Shown: positions 28,483 through 37,605 of the stretch, one piece after another | How the letters are laid out: every line of letters starts with the position of its first letter | How positions within the stretch are numbered: position 1 is the first letter of the stretch | NCBI GenBank assembly: GCA_006503475.1 | Contig: RSEH01000311.1 | Coordinates: 1-50,697 of the forward strand | Length of the DNA: 50,697 bases | Source: Stentor roeselii | Taxonomy: Eukaryota; Ciliophora; Heterotrichea; Heterotrichida; Stentoridae | Reading direction: 5' to 3' | Made by a program: the position numbers and the translations under genes | Notes under the pieces: generated by a model | The model's input: the letters and a program-made list of their open reading frames with translations, nothing else | What the model was told of the DNA's origin: nothing | The model's database searches: none

Positions 28483-29514
28483 ATGGAAAGTCTCACAAAT
28501 GCTACTCAAATCGCCAAGACGAAAAAAAAAACAACAGTAAAATTCCCAAAAACTGTGAAAAACACGAAATCGTCCTTTTCAACAAAGGCGGGAAAAATTT
28601 TAAACAAGTCAAAAACTGTGAAAAGTGGAGAAAAAAGTGACTTTTCCGTGTTAAACTCAGCGAAAAGCAACACATCTAAACTATCAAAAAAAACCCCAAC
28701 AGCTGAAAAAGTTTCAAGCCTCTTGAGCCAGGTGTCTGTATTAAAAACTTCAGAAAATCCAAAAAATCGTTGTTTTTCAGGTCACTCTTTCCGAAGGATA
28801 AAAAAGAAAGAAAATTTCTTAGCCCATGGTCTTAAAGAGAAAAAGTTTCTTTTAAAAGGAAAAGTTTTATCAGGCCTTAACTTCAACCATGAAGAAAAAA
28901 GTACTCCACGCCCAGCATATCCAAGTCCCGCAGTCAGAACCGAGTTAATGTGGACCCCTGAGCAAGTAAAAGGAGCACCCAGCAAGTCAACAATCTCAGA
29001 CAAAAAGAAAAAACGTCCAGAAATCGGTTACTACATCAAACGTTTTTCTCTTCACGATGTAAACAAAACTCTTTACTCCGACCAGGACATCAGCAAGATT
29101 TCTTTCGACACTCCAAAAAAACTTCCTTCCGAAATTTCTTTCATCGAACCCCAGGCAAACATTTCAGAAATCATGAAAATTTCAACACCTCCAAAAAACC
29201 CTCAAGACTCCCAAATTGACTTTTCTTTTCAATCTCCAACTCGACTACTTCGTGTTTTCAGTTCACCTGAAAAGTTTAAAGTTTCTCCTGAGTTTAAACT
29301 AGAAGAGCCAAAAGCACCTCGAAAAACTTTAGCGGGCTTTGAAAGTCCAGGCAGTTTTAATTTTTCGATATCAAGCAGTAGCTCTTTAGAAGAATCACGA
29401 GAGAACTTTCAAGTGAGAAACAGCGAATGTCAGACAGACCTGGTAGAAGTTGACGAGGAAGACATGAGAAAAGGTCTTGTTCTGCTTGGAAAGTTGTTAA
29501 GGGCGACTACTTAA
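28480..29514 (+). CDS. Hypothetical basic disordered protein, 344 aa
   Basis: The first 100 residues are very Lys/Ser/Thr-rich (AKTKKKTTVKFPKTVKNTK), which could bind microtubules or nucleic acid. Ser/Pro sites follow (TPKKLP, SPTR, SPEKF, SPEF), which could be phosphorylated by proline-directed kinases. The C terminus is short and acidic. No domain recognised. The next gene's ATG is 20 bp downstream. Confidence 0.65.
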   Translation: MMESLTNATQIAKTKKKTTVKFPKTVKNTKSSFSTKAGKILNKSKTVKSGEKSDFSVLNSAKSNTSKLSKKTPTAEKVSSLLSQVSVLKTSENPKNRCFSGHSFRRIKKKENFLAHGLKEKKFLLKGKVLSGLNFNHEEKSTPRPAYPSPAVRTELMWTPEQVKGAPSKSTISDKKKKRPEIGYYIKRFSLHDVNKTLYSDQDISKISFDTPKKLPSEISFIEPQANISEIMKISTPPKNPQDSQIDFSFQSPTRLLRVFSSPEKFKVSPEFKLEEPKAPRKTLAGFESPGSFNFSISSSSSLEESRENFQVRNSECQTDLVEVDEEDMRKGLVLLGKLLRATT

Positions 29515-29534
29515 TGAAATAATGACTAATAAAA

Positions 29535-30167
29535 ATGCTTCCCAGAAGACAGCTTCAAAATATGGACCCTTACCCCTGGTCACCTTCGTATTTTCTATGA
29601 AGCGAAATCGCGAAACGTGGGGTGACTGCCCCGAAGCCAAGCAAGTATCCTTATATGAGCATTCCAAGTCGAGTGCCAACAAGTTCTTCTAAATACCCGG
29701 AACACCTTCAGAATCTCAAAGTTTCTGTCAAGGGAACTGGGTGGAAATCTTACAATGCACGGGAACCTGTTCGGTCAATCACTGACAACCATGCTCAAAC
29801 TAGTCACTTCAGAGATACTAGAACGAAACCTTTCTTGCCTATGAACAGCCCCTCGCCAGAGGTCTTTGAACATGTTTGGGATGAAGGCAGCAAGCGACCG
29901 AAAACTCAAAATGAGAAATGTCGAAGAAAAGGTCAAGAAAGGCAAGATCATCATGCTGAAATTTTCCCGAAAAATACTCATTCGAGTTTATATGATGTAC
30001 CTATCATTGTCATTCGAGATGATAAAAATCGTCGAGTTGTCAGTGCGAAGAGAAATGGAACTTCAAAAGTAGGGGCTAGGCCTATGACGTTCAATCCAGG
30101 AAAATCAGCCTTAGTGACATCTCTAGACCAAGAGTTCCTCGACCTGTTTAATGTAAGAAGTGAGTAA
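29535..30167 (+). CDS. Hypothetical basic protein with one 15-nt intron, 205 aa
   Basis: Exon 1 (29535-29587) starts MLPRRQLQNMDPYPWSPS. The intron GTATTTTCTATGAAG (29588-29602) gives an in-frame TGA if kept, and exon 2 runs to TAA 30165-30167. The intron is needed because the exon-2 frame has no ATG near its beginning. The protein is disordered, basic and rich in Ser/Pro/Tyr (KYPYMSIPSRVP), and ends in SLDQEFLDLFNV. Not recognised. Confidence 0.65.
29588..29602 (+). other. 15-nt intron
   Basis: GTATTTTCTATGAAG, phase 2. Retention reads TCG TAT TTT CTA TGA. The 3' end AAG is less usual than CAG/TAG. Confidence 0.65.
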
Positions 30168-30205
30168 TAATTCGATATTCATTGCGAATAATAGTTTATT
30201 CAAAA

Positions 30206-31579
30206 ATGCAAAAGCCCAAAAGTATCAACCTGGAAGTCTTCACCTGGCCACGTGACTCTTACGGTCTATTCGACTACGAGTCATCAAAAGTGCAGCGATT
30301 CCAATCAATCCTCACATCTTCTTCCTCTTTCTTCCGAAGAGAAAACGAAGTATCAGAAGCCCAAGACCAAGAGCTAACTGACGGTAAAATGCTGTTAGAC
30401 ATAGAGAAGCTAGAAAACGGTCACTTCGTCGTTCATCCCTTTCAACAGCATGGACTGAAACTAGACAAGCAGAAATTTGAAAAGCTTTGGCTCGCGGTGA
30501 GAGGTTTTAATGACTCGCCCAGAGCCTACCGGCTCTGTGAAGGCGACGTGATTCGACTGGGCAGGATGAAGTTCCGAGTGAAGGAAATTCAAGGAAGTAA
30601 CTCTCAGAGAACAGACCCTAACTTTAGACTGGCAGACATCGTCAACCTTCGGATTAACACTGACTACTCAGAAGAAGGGGGATGTACTTTTAAACTTCCC
30701 TGTCGTATTTGCTTGAGCGAGGTGTATGTCGCTGAGAACCCTCTTATCTCTCCTTGCAAGTGCACTGGGACTATGAAGTACATTCACCTGAGCTGTTTGC
30801 AGATGTGTTTAAAAAGCAAAATAAATACTCGAAGCTCTGAGTTTTCATTGTCGTTCAGTTGGAAAACAATGAGTTGTGACCTTTGCAAAAAGCCTTATCC
30901 TCATAAGTTCTGCATTTCAGGGAATATTGTTGAGTTGATTGAAATCCCGAAGCCGCCTCAGAACTTCATCATCTTGGAAAGTCTTTGCAAAGATAAAAAC
31001 TCGAATAAAGGGATTCACGTGTTGAGTTTTCATTCAAAGAAAAGTATTAAACTTGGAAGAGGTCATGACTGTGAATTACGAGTTTCTGATATTTCAGTTT
31101 CAAGGATCCATGCGCAGATCACTATGGAAGGAGAAGCTTTTTACCTGCAAGACCACAACAGCAAGTTTGGGACTTTGATTCAAGTGAAAAGACCTGTGGC
31201 TTTAAGTCAGTTTGACGAGTACTGGTTTCAGTCTGGCAGGTCTCTTTGCAAATTAAAGATAAATCGCCCGTGGTCGGTATTTTGTTCTTGTTTTAACTTC
31301 ACGATTTCCCCTTTTGAAAGTGAAACTTCTGACTTTTTACCAATCAATACAGGGATCACTCTAAGTAAACACTGCGGGTATTATGAGAACTGCAAGACTT
31401 ACAAGAAAAACTCGAACTTACTGCATGAATATAACCAACTCGGCTTTAACAGTTCTTATGATGAAGAGACTTCTTGCTTTAACTTGATAGAAGAAGTGAA
31501 GATTGCTGAGCAGAGCTTTAATGAAGAAATCATGGACATCTCTGTCGAGAAATCCGGTAATTTTATTAACTTTATGTAA
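30206..31579 (+). CDS. FHA-domain RING-CH (RINGv) protein, probable E3 ubiquitin ligase, 457 aa
   Basis: An ATG at 30206 is preferred over an in-frame TTG at 30182. A RINGv domain spans about 165-235: CRICL, then CKC, then HLSCLQMC, then CDLCKKPY. This is the C4HC3 spacing of MARCH-type E3 ligases. A typical FHA domain follows (about 265-345): KLGRGHDCELRVSD, SVSRIHAQI, NSKFGT, with the Arg, Ser and His that bind phosphothreonine. A weaker FHA-like segment (LCEGDVIRLGRMKFRVKEI) precedes the RINGv. No TM helices, unlike most MARCH proteins. Probable role: phospho-dependent ubiquitination. The 3' end overlaps the convergent WD40 gene by 8 bp. Confidence 0.85.
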   Translation: MQKPKSINLEVFTWPRDSYGLFDYESSKVQRFQSILTSSSSFFRRENEVSEAQDQELTDGKMLLDIEKLENGHFVVHPFQQHGLKLDKQKFEKLWLAVRGFNDSPRAYRLCEGDVIRLGRMKFRVKEIQGSNSQRTDPNFRLADIVNLRINTDYSEEGGCTFKLPCRICLSEVYVAENPLISPCKCTGTMKYIHLSCLQMCLKSKINTRSSEFSLSFSWKTMSCDLCKKPYPHKFCISGNIVELIEIPKPPQNFIILESLCKDKNSNKGIHVLSFHSKKSIKLGRGHDCELRVSDISVSRIHAQITMEGEAFYLQDHNSKFGTLIQVKRPVALSQFDEYWFQSGRSLCKLKINRPWSVFCSCFNFTISPFESETSDFLPINTGITLSKHCGYYENCKTYKKNSNLLHEYNQLGFNSSYDEETSCFNLIEEVKIAEQSFNEEIMDISVEKSGNFINFM

Positions 31580-32531
31580 TCGAATAGCTAAAATTCACTG
31601 AACAAATCACGCTGCTTCCATCACCGCAGCCTAAAGCTAACATTTGATTTGTGTTGCAGAAGTCACAGGAATATATCGGCTTTCGTAGGTTTTCAAGTAC
31701 TGCTAGAGGTTTGTATGGATCACTGGTGAAGAAATAAGCCTCGTCGCTACCTGAACCACCGACTACGAAACCACGGCTTTGCTTGCTGAATTGAGCTGTG
31801 TAGACTAGACAGTCTTTTTCTTGGGCGTTTAACTCTGATGAGTAGAAATTCTTGCCTGAGTCTAAACTCCAGAGTTGGACTTGCTGACGGGATGAATAAC
31901 TACCTGTTAGGATTAGGTTGTCTTTTACGTCTAATGCTTCACCACATATGTGGGGACCGAGGATTACCCTTGAACTCACCTTATCCCTCGGGTCCCAAAC
32001 AATGACTTTATCATCCCATCCAGCACTAACCAGCAAGTTATTTTGACTCCATTTAATAGCATAAACCCTTGAGCTATGCCCAGGAGAGTACCCTTGAGGA
32101 GGTCCAAAAGTATTAACCACAGTTTTCGTGGTATCATCAACAACCCGGATGCTATTATCCTTGCACGCCAAGGCAAAGTGCATCGAATCAGGTGAATAAT
32201 CAGAAGAAAAGATTTGATTGTCAGGCAAGTCGGATTCAAACATCATCCGACCGCTTGGCCCATGAAACTGAAAAAATCTGCCGTCACTTGTTGTTACTAA
32301 AAGAATGTTCCTGGTCTTGCCAACAGGAGGCTTCCATCGGACTGAGGTCACTGGAAAACCGTCTCCTCGGAATAAGTGCAAAGTGTTGAGTAAACCGGAT
32401 TCTGAATGAATTTTCACTGTACCGTCTGAACAACCGAGGGCAAGCAGGGAGTCATCTGAATTCCACTGAAGAGTCATGATTTCTAAATTGTCTTCAGGTA
32501 TTATTTTTTCTATTTGTATTGGACTATCCAT
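31572..32531 (-). CDS. WD40-repeat protein A, 319 aa
   Basis: About seven WD-type blades: LQWNSDDSLLALGCSDGTVKIH, TSVRWKPP, SSDYSPDSMHFALACKDNSIRVVD, YAIKWSQNNLLVSAGWDDKVIVWDP and more. The whole protein is a single beta-propeller, giving a scaffold role. It is clearly similar to the WD40 protein at 38788 (shared order SVRW.P, GDG, SGWD..VI.WD, GE..D). The exact orthologue is not recognised. Its last 8 bp overlap the FHA-RINGv gene. Confidence 0.85.
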   Translation of the reverse strand: MDSPIQIEKIIPEDNLEIMTLQWNSDDSLLALGCSDGTVKIHSESGLLNTLHLFRGDGFPVTSVRWKPPVGKTRNILLVTTSDGRFFQFHGPSGRMMFESDLPDNQIFSSDYSPDSMHFALACKDNSIRVVDDTTKTVVNTFGPPQGYSPGHSSRVYAIKWSQNNLLVSAGWDDKVIVWDPRDKVSSRVILGPHICGEALDVKDNLILTGSYSSRQQVQLWSLDSGKNFYSSELNAQEKDCLVYTAQFSKQSRGFVVGGSGSDEAYFFTSDPYKPLAVLENLRKPIYSCDFCNTNQMLALGCGDGSSVICSVNFSYSIT

Positions 32532-32583
32532 TATTATTTGATATGTTGAGAAAGGTTAGGGTTTATGGTTTCTGGTAATTTTA

Positions 32584-33309
32584 ATGGAAGGGGTACCGAG
32601 AGATACGCTTGTTCAGTATGACTCTCCTCAAGAGATAAACGAACTATCCATGCACAAAAGAAAAGCACTTCACCTTCCAGGTAAAAAGAAAGGAAATCTT
32701 CCTCCACTCGACACGAAACTGACAACCGAGGACTATCTAAACTCGATCCTTCCTCCACGAGAATGGTCAAAAAACGGTAAAAACTTCATCCAATTCGCGT
32801 CATCCCACCAGTCCTCCCGTCAAGACGTGGTCACACTAAAAGAAAACCTTGACGAAAAGTTAAAAGAACGTCACGCTAAAGACTTAGGCGTCTGTCCAGT
32901 GAAAGAAGAGCTTTTTTCACAATGTTTCGATGAAATAATCCGTCAAATCACCATAAAATGCCCAGAAAGAGGTTTAATTTTAATGAAAGTTCGAGATGAG
33001 ATCAAAATGACAACAGGCGCTTATAAGACTTTATATGAAAATTCAGTCATTTTTGGAAGTATGAAACAGATGCAGTCTGAAGAGGGCAAAGATAAAACTT
33101 TGAATAGGATCAATCAGTTGGAAGCTGAAAAAATTCGACTTGAAAATCAGAAAATTAGAGTACTGAAAAAAAAAGATGCACTTTTGAGGAAATTTGAGGA
33201 AAATAGACTTATTGATGATCAAAAGAGAATTGTGGAAAAGGAGTTCTGGGATAAACAAAATGAGCATCTTGATGAGTTTTGTAAAAGGGTTCAGAACATG
33301 GGTAATTAA
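32584..33309 (+). CDS. DNALI1: Axonemal dynein light intermediate chain p28-like, 241 aa
   Basis: Matches the p28/DNALI1 family in length and motif order: YLNSILPPREW (about 59-69), SRQDVVTLKENLDEKLKERHAKDLGVCPVKEELFSQCFDEIIRQIT, CPERGLILMKVRDEIKMTTGAYKTLYE, then a C-terminal coiled coil. p28 is a subunit of monomeric inner-arm dyneins of cilia, bound with actin or centrin to the heavy-chain tail. Followed 14 bp later by the SmF gene on the same strand. Confidence 0.93.
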   Translation: MEGVPRDTLVQYDSPQEINELSMHKRKALHLPGKKKGNLPPLDTKLTTEDYLNSILPPREWSKNGKNFIQFASSHQSSRQDVVTLKENLDEKLKERHAKDLGVCPVKEELFSQCFDEIIRQITIKCPERGLILMKVRDEIKMTTGAYKTLYENSVIFGSMKQMQSEEGKDKTLNRINQLEAEKIRLENQKIRVLKKKDALLRKFEENRLIDDQKRIVEKEFWDKQNEHLDEFCKRVQNMGN

Positions 33310-33323
33310 AATGGTTATAAAGT

Positions 33324-33581
33324 ATGTCTGCTCTTCCTTTTGAGACTCTTAACCCGATTCCTTTCCTGGCTGACTGCATAGGCCACCCAGTTTCAGTGAA
33401 GCTCAAATGGGGAATGGAATACAAAGGAATTCTATTGAGTTACGACAAATATATGAACGTCCAACTGATGAACGCCTTTGAATGGATAAACGGGGAGAAC
33501 AAAGGCCTATTAGGAGAAGTGCTAGTAAGATGCAACAATGTCCTTTATATCAAAAAAGAAGAAGAAGTCGAGAATAACTAA
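33324..33581 (+). CDS. SNRPF: Small nuclear ribonucleoprotein F (SmF), 85 aa
   Basis: Typical SmF across its whole length: [20 protein letters not shown] (Sm1), [16 protein letters not shown], then [14 protein letters not shown] (Sm2) and an acidic tail. Part of the heptameric Sm ring on spliceosomal snRNAs. Its presence fits a genome that still splices very short introns. The start is preceded by GGTTATAAAGT. Confidence 0.95.
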   Translation: MSALPFETLNPIPFLADCIGHPVSVKLKWGMEYKGILLSYDKYMNVQLMNAFEWINGENKGLLGEVLVRCNNVLYIKKEEEVENN

Positions 33582-33655
33582 TTAGATGACACTCCAAGCT
33601 AGGTAAGCATAGAATAGCACCTTGTTTAATGACTTAACATAAATCAATAATTAGT

Positions 33656-34420
33656 ATGAAGTTCACCAACAAGGACCGAAAAGAGCTGCTTCCTGAATCA
33701 AGAGACCTGAAAGAGCACAGTCTGCTTTGTTATCTTCCTTTATTCACCGGCTCTGTCTTGCTCGGATTCACAACGGCTAGTATTTTAATCTGCTCTTTAC
33801 TCGACGGCTTCGTCAAACTTTCAGCTTTAACAAATGCAAAGGGCAGTATGTGGACCAGTGGAATCCTAATCTCATCTTTACCAGGTTTTTTCACTGTCTG
33901 GTCTTTTCACTACCTGGCCTGGGGAAGGATAAAAGAAGTTCAATTCAAATATTGGATTTTTTTCTCTTGTTTATCAGGAATCCTCAGCCAGGCAAGTCTA
34001 TTGCTGCTTGGACTGAGTCCTTTAGAGTCGACTTGGATGAGTAACTCGGTAGACTTGATTCAAAAACAGGTCCTTTTAAGTACTTTTATGATCAGTTCTA
34101 TTATTTTTGCCTGTTTTTCACTTAACTTGACACTTCTTATGAGTAGTCAAGAGCCTCGAGGCCTGCATCCTTGGGTGTTTTTGAAGGTTTTGACTGTTGG
34201 ACTTATGATGACTGTCGCCTTGGGGCAAGGGGTTCTTTCGCTTTACTCGCAGATTTATGAGGATATGGACTTGGAACTTATAAATGATATTGTTCAATAT
34301 GTCTGCTTTTATCTTCAGCTCTTTTATTTCAGCTCGTTTTATCTCGATTTAAGCGACATGAAATTTTCAGTTAATTTTGGAGATAAGGACTTACATGACG
34401 CTTATTCAAGCACTTTTTAA
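33656..34420 (+). CDS. Six-TM membrane protein, 254 aa
   Basis: Six hydrophobic helices at about 25-50, 68-88, 98-118, 138-162, 175-195 and 212-230, with soluble ends. Size and helix plan resemble the Frag1/DRAM/Sfk1 (PGAP2-like) family, but no signature is certain. Function unknown. Confidence 0.65.
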   Translation: MKFTNKDRKELLPESRDLKEHSLLCYLPLFTGSVLLGFTTASILICSLLDGFVKLSALTNAKGSMWTSGILISSLPGFFTVWSFHYLAWGRIKEVQFKYWIFFSCLSGILSQASLLLLGLSPLESTWMSNSVDLIQKQVLLSTFMISSIIFACFSLNLTLLMSSQEPRGLHPWVFLKVLTVGLMMTVALGQGVLSLYSQIYEDMDLELINDIVQYVCFYLQLFYFSSFYLDLSDMKFSVNFGDKDLHDAYSSTF

Positions 34421-34449
34421 TTAGGGATAATTAACTTGCATTAGATTAA

Positions 34450-35232
34450 CTAGTGAAAATGTTCACATTTCTCACAGAAGTCTTTTAAACATATTTCGCA
34501 AAAGGTCGACTTGGAGGTCTTTACTCGTTGTTGGCAACTTGAACATCTACATTTCTGGAAGTTTTCCATCTTGAGTAAAAAATGAGCAGTGATACGAATT
34601 TCGCATTTTAAGCATTTTTTACTTTTATATGAATGAGTCAAGCAGGATAGACACATGATGTGATTGCAGGAGTTTATGAACATATTTGGTAAATCTAGAA
34701 GATTTGAGCATAAATCGCAGTTTACTGTTAAATTTGGCTTGTTGTATAAGAAATTACAGATTTTACAACGCTTTAAACGGTGCAAGGATGGGATCAAGCA
34801 GTTAAGACACTCGTGTTTACAGGAATCAGGGTAAAAATGGGTATGGATGAAGTTTGAACTGCAAATTTTGCATTTGATGAAGTTTAGAAGGGTCTGGTCT
34901 GAATTGTTTATCTTTTGGTTGCAGATACGACAGAAGTATCTGTTGTGGATTTGGCAATTTTCCTTCATGCAATCTTTACAGATATCGAGTAGACTATGGT
35001 CAAAACATAATCTATGTGTGCAGGATAATAAAACACCTCGAGAAAAACAGTTTTCAATGCAACATTTTTCGTAATTTCTTAGTTTTTCTAATAGTGATGC
35101 TTTGAATGGGATATCTGGAAGATCTATCACTGATTGAAAAAAATCGTTGTTGTCGATTACTTCTGGAATTGATAAATGGTTTAAAAAACAATTTTCGAGG
35201 TTTTGTAGGAATTCCATTAAATTTGAAGACAT
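34450..35232 (-). CDS. Cys-rich RING-type zinc-binding protein, 260 aa
   Basis: Many CxxC/CxxH pairs. The clearest domain is a RING (about 173-210): CDLCSNLLDL, SCNHIMCLSCLTH, KKCLKC, which fits C3HC4. Further zinc-ribbon-like pairs lie at about 52-80, 90-140 and 225-257 (CRCSSCQQR, CEICLKDFCEKC). Possibly an E3 ligase with several zinc modules; substrate unknown. Start-site TTATAAATG. Confidence 0.65.
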   Translation of the reverse strand: MSSNLMEFLQNLENCFLNHLSIPEVIDNNDFFQSVIDLPDIPFKASLLEKLRNYEKCCIENCFSRGVLLSCTHRLCFDHSLLDICKDCMKENCQIHNRYFCRICNQKINNSDQTLLNFIKCKICSSNFIHTHFYPDSCKHECLNCLIPSLHRLKRCKICNFLYNKPNLTVNCDLCSNLLDLPNMFINSCNHIMCLSCLTHSYKSKKCLKCEIRITAHFLLKMENFQKCRCSSCQQRVKTSKSTFCEICLKDFCEKCEHFH

Positions 35233-35238
35233 TTATAA
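35230..35238 (-). promoter_or_regulatory. TTATAAATG start-site element
   Basis: TATAA directly joined to the ATG of the RING-type gene on the minus strand. Confidence 0.5.
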
Positions 35239-35732
35239 GAATTGGGTTATTTGAATGAGATTTTTCATAAGATTTTCAGAATTGAATCTACTTATTGAAT
35301 GTTTTTATTACCTATTTAATTATCTTGATTGGAGTCAAGATTTTTATATTTTTAAATTTTCCTTTGTTTAAATCTTTGCATTTCTCAATATACATCGCTT
35401 TATCAATTAATATTTTTCATACTTTCTAAACTTATTAGCTCTATGATACAAACCTAATTCCAAGTAATGATCCTTCAAACAAATTGTAAATTAAAACCTC
35501 CAAAATAACTATAAAATCACCTAATCTTCCTCCAACGCTAACATCAACAAAAAAAATCACTCAAAACCTCTCCAAAACCTCTCCAAAACCTCTCCAAATC
35601 CTCATGCTCTAAAAAAAATCCAATTCTCACTCCACCATTCCAACCCATCCCAAATCCCAAAATTCCAAACTTCCAAAAATCCAGTCTCAAGAAATCTCAT
35701 ATTTAACCTTTTCCTATTCCCATATTTATTGG
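35239..35732. other. Spacer with a G-poor, C/A-rich tract and a small tandem repeat
   Basis: No gene. From about 35,450 to the eL43 start the plus strand is nearly free of G and rich in C and A. Three perfect copies of the 11-mer AAAACCTCTCC lie at 35563-35595. Confidence 0.6.
35563..35595 (+). repeat. Tandem 11-bp repeat, three copies
   Basis: AAAACCTCTCC x 3 without mismatch, about 140 bp before the eL43 start. It could be replication slippage or part of the ribosomal-protein promoter. Confidence 0.7.
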
Positions 35733-36017
35733 ATGGGGAAGCGTACCAAGAAGGTTGGAATCGTCGGAAAATACGCCACTAGGTATGGAGCCTCACTCAG
35801 GAAGATGGTAAAGAAAATTGAAATTTCTCAGCACGACACTTATGTCTGCATGTTTTGTGGCAAAAAAGCCTTAAGCAGGACATCAGTCGGGATCTGGCAC
35901 TGCAAAAAATGCAAAAAAACCATCGCAGGAGGTGCCTGGACGCCAACGACCCCAGCAGCTCTGGCAGCGAGACACAACGTGACCCGTTTGAGAAAGTTGG
36001 CAACATCAGCAGAATAG
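35733..36017 (+). CDS. RPL37A: 60S ribosomal protein eL43 (L37a), 94 aa
   Basis: Full-length match to the family: [20 protein letters not shown], a zinc ribbon with CMFCGKK and CKKCKK (C-x2-C-x14-C-x2-C, residues about 39-60), and a conserved tail with [25 protein letters not shown] structural protein of the large ribosomal subunit. All Trp codons are TGG and the stop is TAG, which supports the standard code. Confidence 0.97.
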   Translation: MGKRTKKVGIVGKYATRYGASLRKMVKKIEISQHDTYVCMFCGKKALSRTSVGIWHCKKCKKTIAGGAWTPTTPAALAARHNVTRLRKLATSAE

Positions 36018-36035
36018 TTAGTTAATGTTAGAAGA

Positions 36036-37001
36036 TTACACCCAAGTTTTAAGAGTTTTATAGTGAAAAGATTTCCTTTTAGACACTGCAGAAGGAGAGT
36101 AAAAAGCTGGACCTGGCGGTTTTCCTTTTGTGCTGATCCAACCACGACGACTCTCTGACAAAAAAACAGCTCCAGTCACTAAACTTCTTTTACTGTCAGT
36201 TTGAAGGGAGTACTCCCCAGGACCTGGAGTTTTTTCAGAGACTCTTCTTCTTGTTGGCTTGCCGAAGCGGTCAACAGCTGAGGAAAGAAGCATGTTGGAA
36301 ACTTTAGCTCTTGATGAAGAACCTTCTAAGGTTTCATAGTCTCCAGGGCCTGGGTTAGAAATACTTGCAGGTTTCGCATGAGGCTCATATAAGTTAACTT
36401 GTTCCCTGCGAAAGTTACTTGGAATCACAAAAGGTCTTGAAATACTTCCAGACGACTTCGGTGGTTTTGGATTGTAATGCCAAGGCTCAGGTGCCCGTTC
36501 AGGAGCTGAAGGAAGTCTTGCAGCTTTACTATTGAAAATATGACGAGCTCCACAGGTAGATGCTGAAGTTTTCGGATTGTAATATCCAGGTGGAGGTACT
36601 TCTAGAGTTCTTTTACTGTCACTTCCTCTTCCTCTGATAATCGCAGCAGAACTTTTAAAGACTTGTTTTTCATAAGTCCCAGGGCCAGGTACAGGTGTTT
36701 TGTACTCGTTTTTCTTGAAGCGAGAAGATTGGGTCATGTGATAAGAACGTTTACTTATTGAAGGGTTCTCCTTGTTGCCTTCTATGTAGTCCCCTGGACC
36801 TGGCGTCTGAGGAATGCGCGACGTGAACCGAATTGAAGAAGTGTTGAAGCCCTCTTGAGTTTGAGGCACTGTCAGGATCTGAGAGAATTTTGTAGGAATT
36901 GAAGGCTGAGTCGACCTGTTGTAAGCGTCGATCACAGGACCTTTGAACACTCTTCCAGGGACTTCACGTCCTACTTGTCGTTGAGATGATTTTTCTCCCA
37001 T
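36036..37001 (-). CDS. SHIPPO/sperm-tail PG-rich repeat protein (ODF3/CIMAP-like), 321 aa
   Basis: At least six STPGR repeats: TPGPGDY, VPGPGTY, PPPGYY, PGPGDYE, TPGPGEY and PPGPAFYSP, spaced about 35-50 residues. Such proteins coat or line microtubules in cilia and flagella (ODF3/CIMAP family). Fits the p28 dynein gene nearby. Convergent with eL43, 18 bp apart. Confidence 0.88.
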   Translation of the reverse strand: MGEKSSQRQVGREVPGRVFKGPVIDAYNRSTQPSIPTKFSQILTVPQTQEGFNTSSIRFTSRIPQTPGPGDYIEGNKENPSISKRSYHMTQSSRFKKNEYKTPVPGPGTYEKQVFKSSAAIIRGRGSDSKRTLEVPPPGYYNPKTSASTCGARHIFNSKAARLPSAPERAPEPWHYNPKPPKSSGSISRPFVIPSNFRREQVNLYEPHAKPASISNPGPGDYETLEGSSSRAKVSNMLLSSAVDRFGKPTRRRVSEKTPGPGEYSLQTDSKRSLVTGAVFLSESRRGWISTKGKPPGPAFYSPSAVSKRKSFHYKTLKTWV

Positions 37002-37020
37002 TTAAATAATACGAAGAGAG

Positions 37021-37605
37021 CTAAAACAAGAAACAGTTGCACGCTGCATGTTCGGACTTCTCTTCAAGAACTATTCTGTTGAAATGCTTTTCGATACCTG
37101 AAAGACGCTCGTTTAACTCTCCTTCTTCATTGTTTAAAGTGTGGATTTCTTCGTGATATGACCGGAGCTTTTTTAACTCGTCTTGATGAAGCTTTTGAAG
37201 GTCGATTATTTGTTTTAAGACCTGGGAAACTACTAGAATGTTTGAAGGAGATTGATTAAGTTCTTCGATTTCTTTTTTTATTGAGTTTTTCATGTCTTCT
37301 AAGCTGTTGATTGAACTTTGGAGGGATTCTTGAGCGGAACTGTGGCTTAAGTTGTTGAAGTAAAAAAATGCTGTGAGTCGGGAATTGACCATTTCCATTA
37401 GGTCTCGGTTCATGTTTTGGATTCTTCCTACTGCAACGGAATCTGCACTTGATGAACTGTCTGATATCGAAACGCTCATGCTTTGGACACTTGCGTAGAG
37501 TGACTCTAGAGATTCTTTTCGTTTGTGGGGAAATTCTAAACTGAATATTGAACAATTTCGGTTTAGTGGCTTTGGCTCTTGGAGATTTTGAGGGTTTTGA
37601 TCCAT
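37021..37605 (-). CDS. Coiled-coil protein with Cys-containing C terminus, 194 aa
   Basis: Ser-rich N-terminal third, then coiled coil (about 90-180: SINSLEDMKNSIKKEIEEL, LHQDELKKLRSYHEEIHTL). Ends HAACNCFLF; two Cys at the very end could be lipidated, but this is a guess. Not recognised. 19 bp upstream of the PG-rich gene on the same strand. Confidence 0.65.
   Translation of the reverse strand: MDQNPQNLQEPKPLNRNCSIFSLEFPHKRKESLESLYASVQSMSVSISDSSSSADSVAVGRIQNMNRDLMEMVNSRLTAFFYFNNLSHSSAQESLQSSINSLEDMKNSIKKEIEELNQSPSNILVVSQVLKQIIDLQKLHQDELKKLRSYHEEIHTLNNEEGELNERLSGIEKHFNRIVLEEKSEHAACNCFLF

Noticed and set aside
29522-29690. Alternative frame from ATG 29522
   Set aside because: It ends at TAA near 29,690 and cannot be joined to the long downstream frame by any 15- or 16-nt GT...AG. 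The start at 29535 plus the intron at 29588 can.
34450-35232. Minus-strand RING gene as a shadow frame
   Set aside because: Kept as a gene: regular CxxC pairs and the TTATAAATG start make chance unlikely. The opposite-strand frame at 34847-35074 is the shadow.
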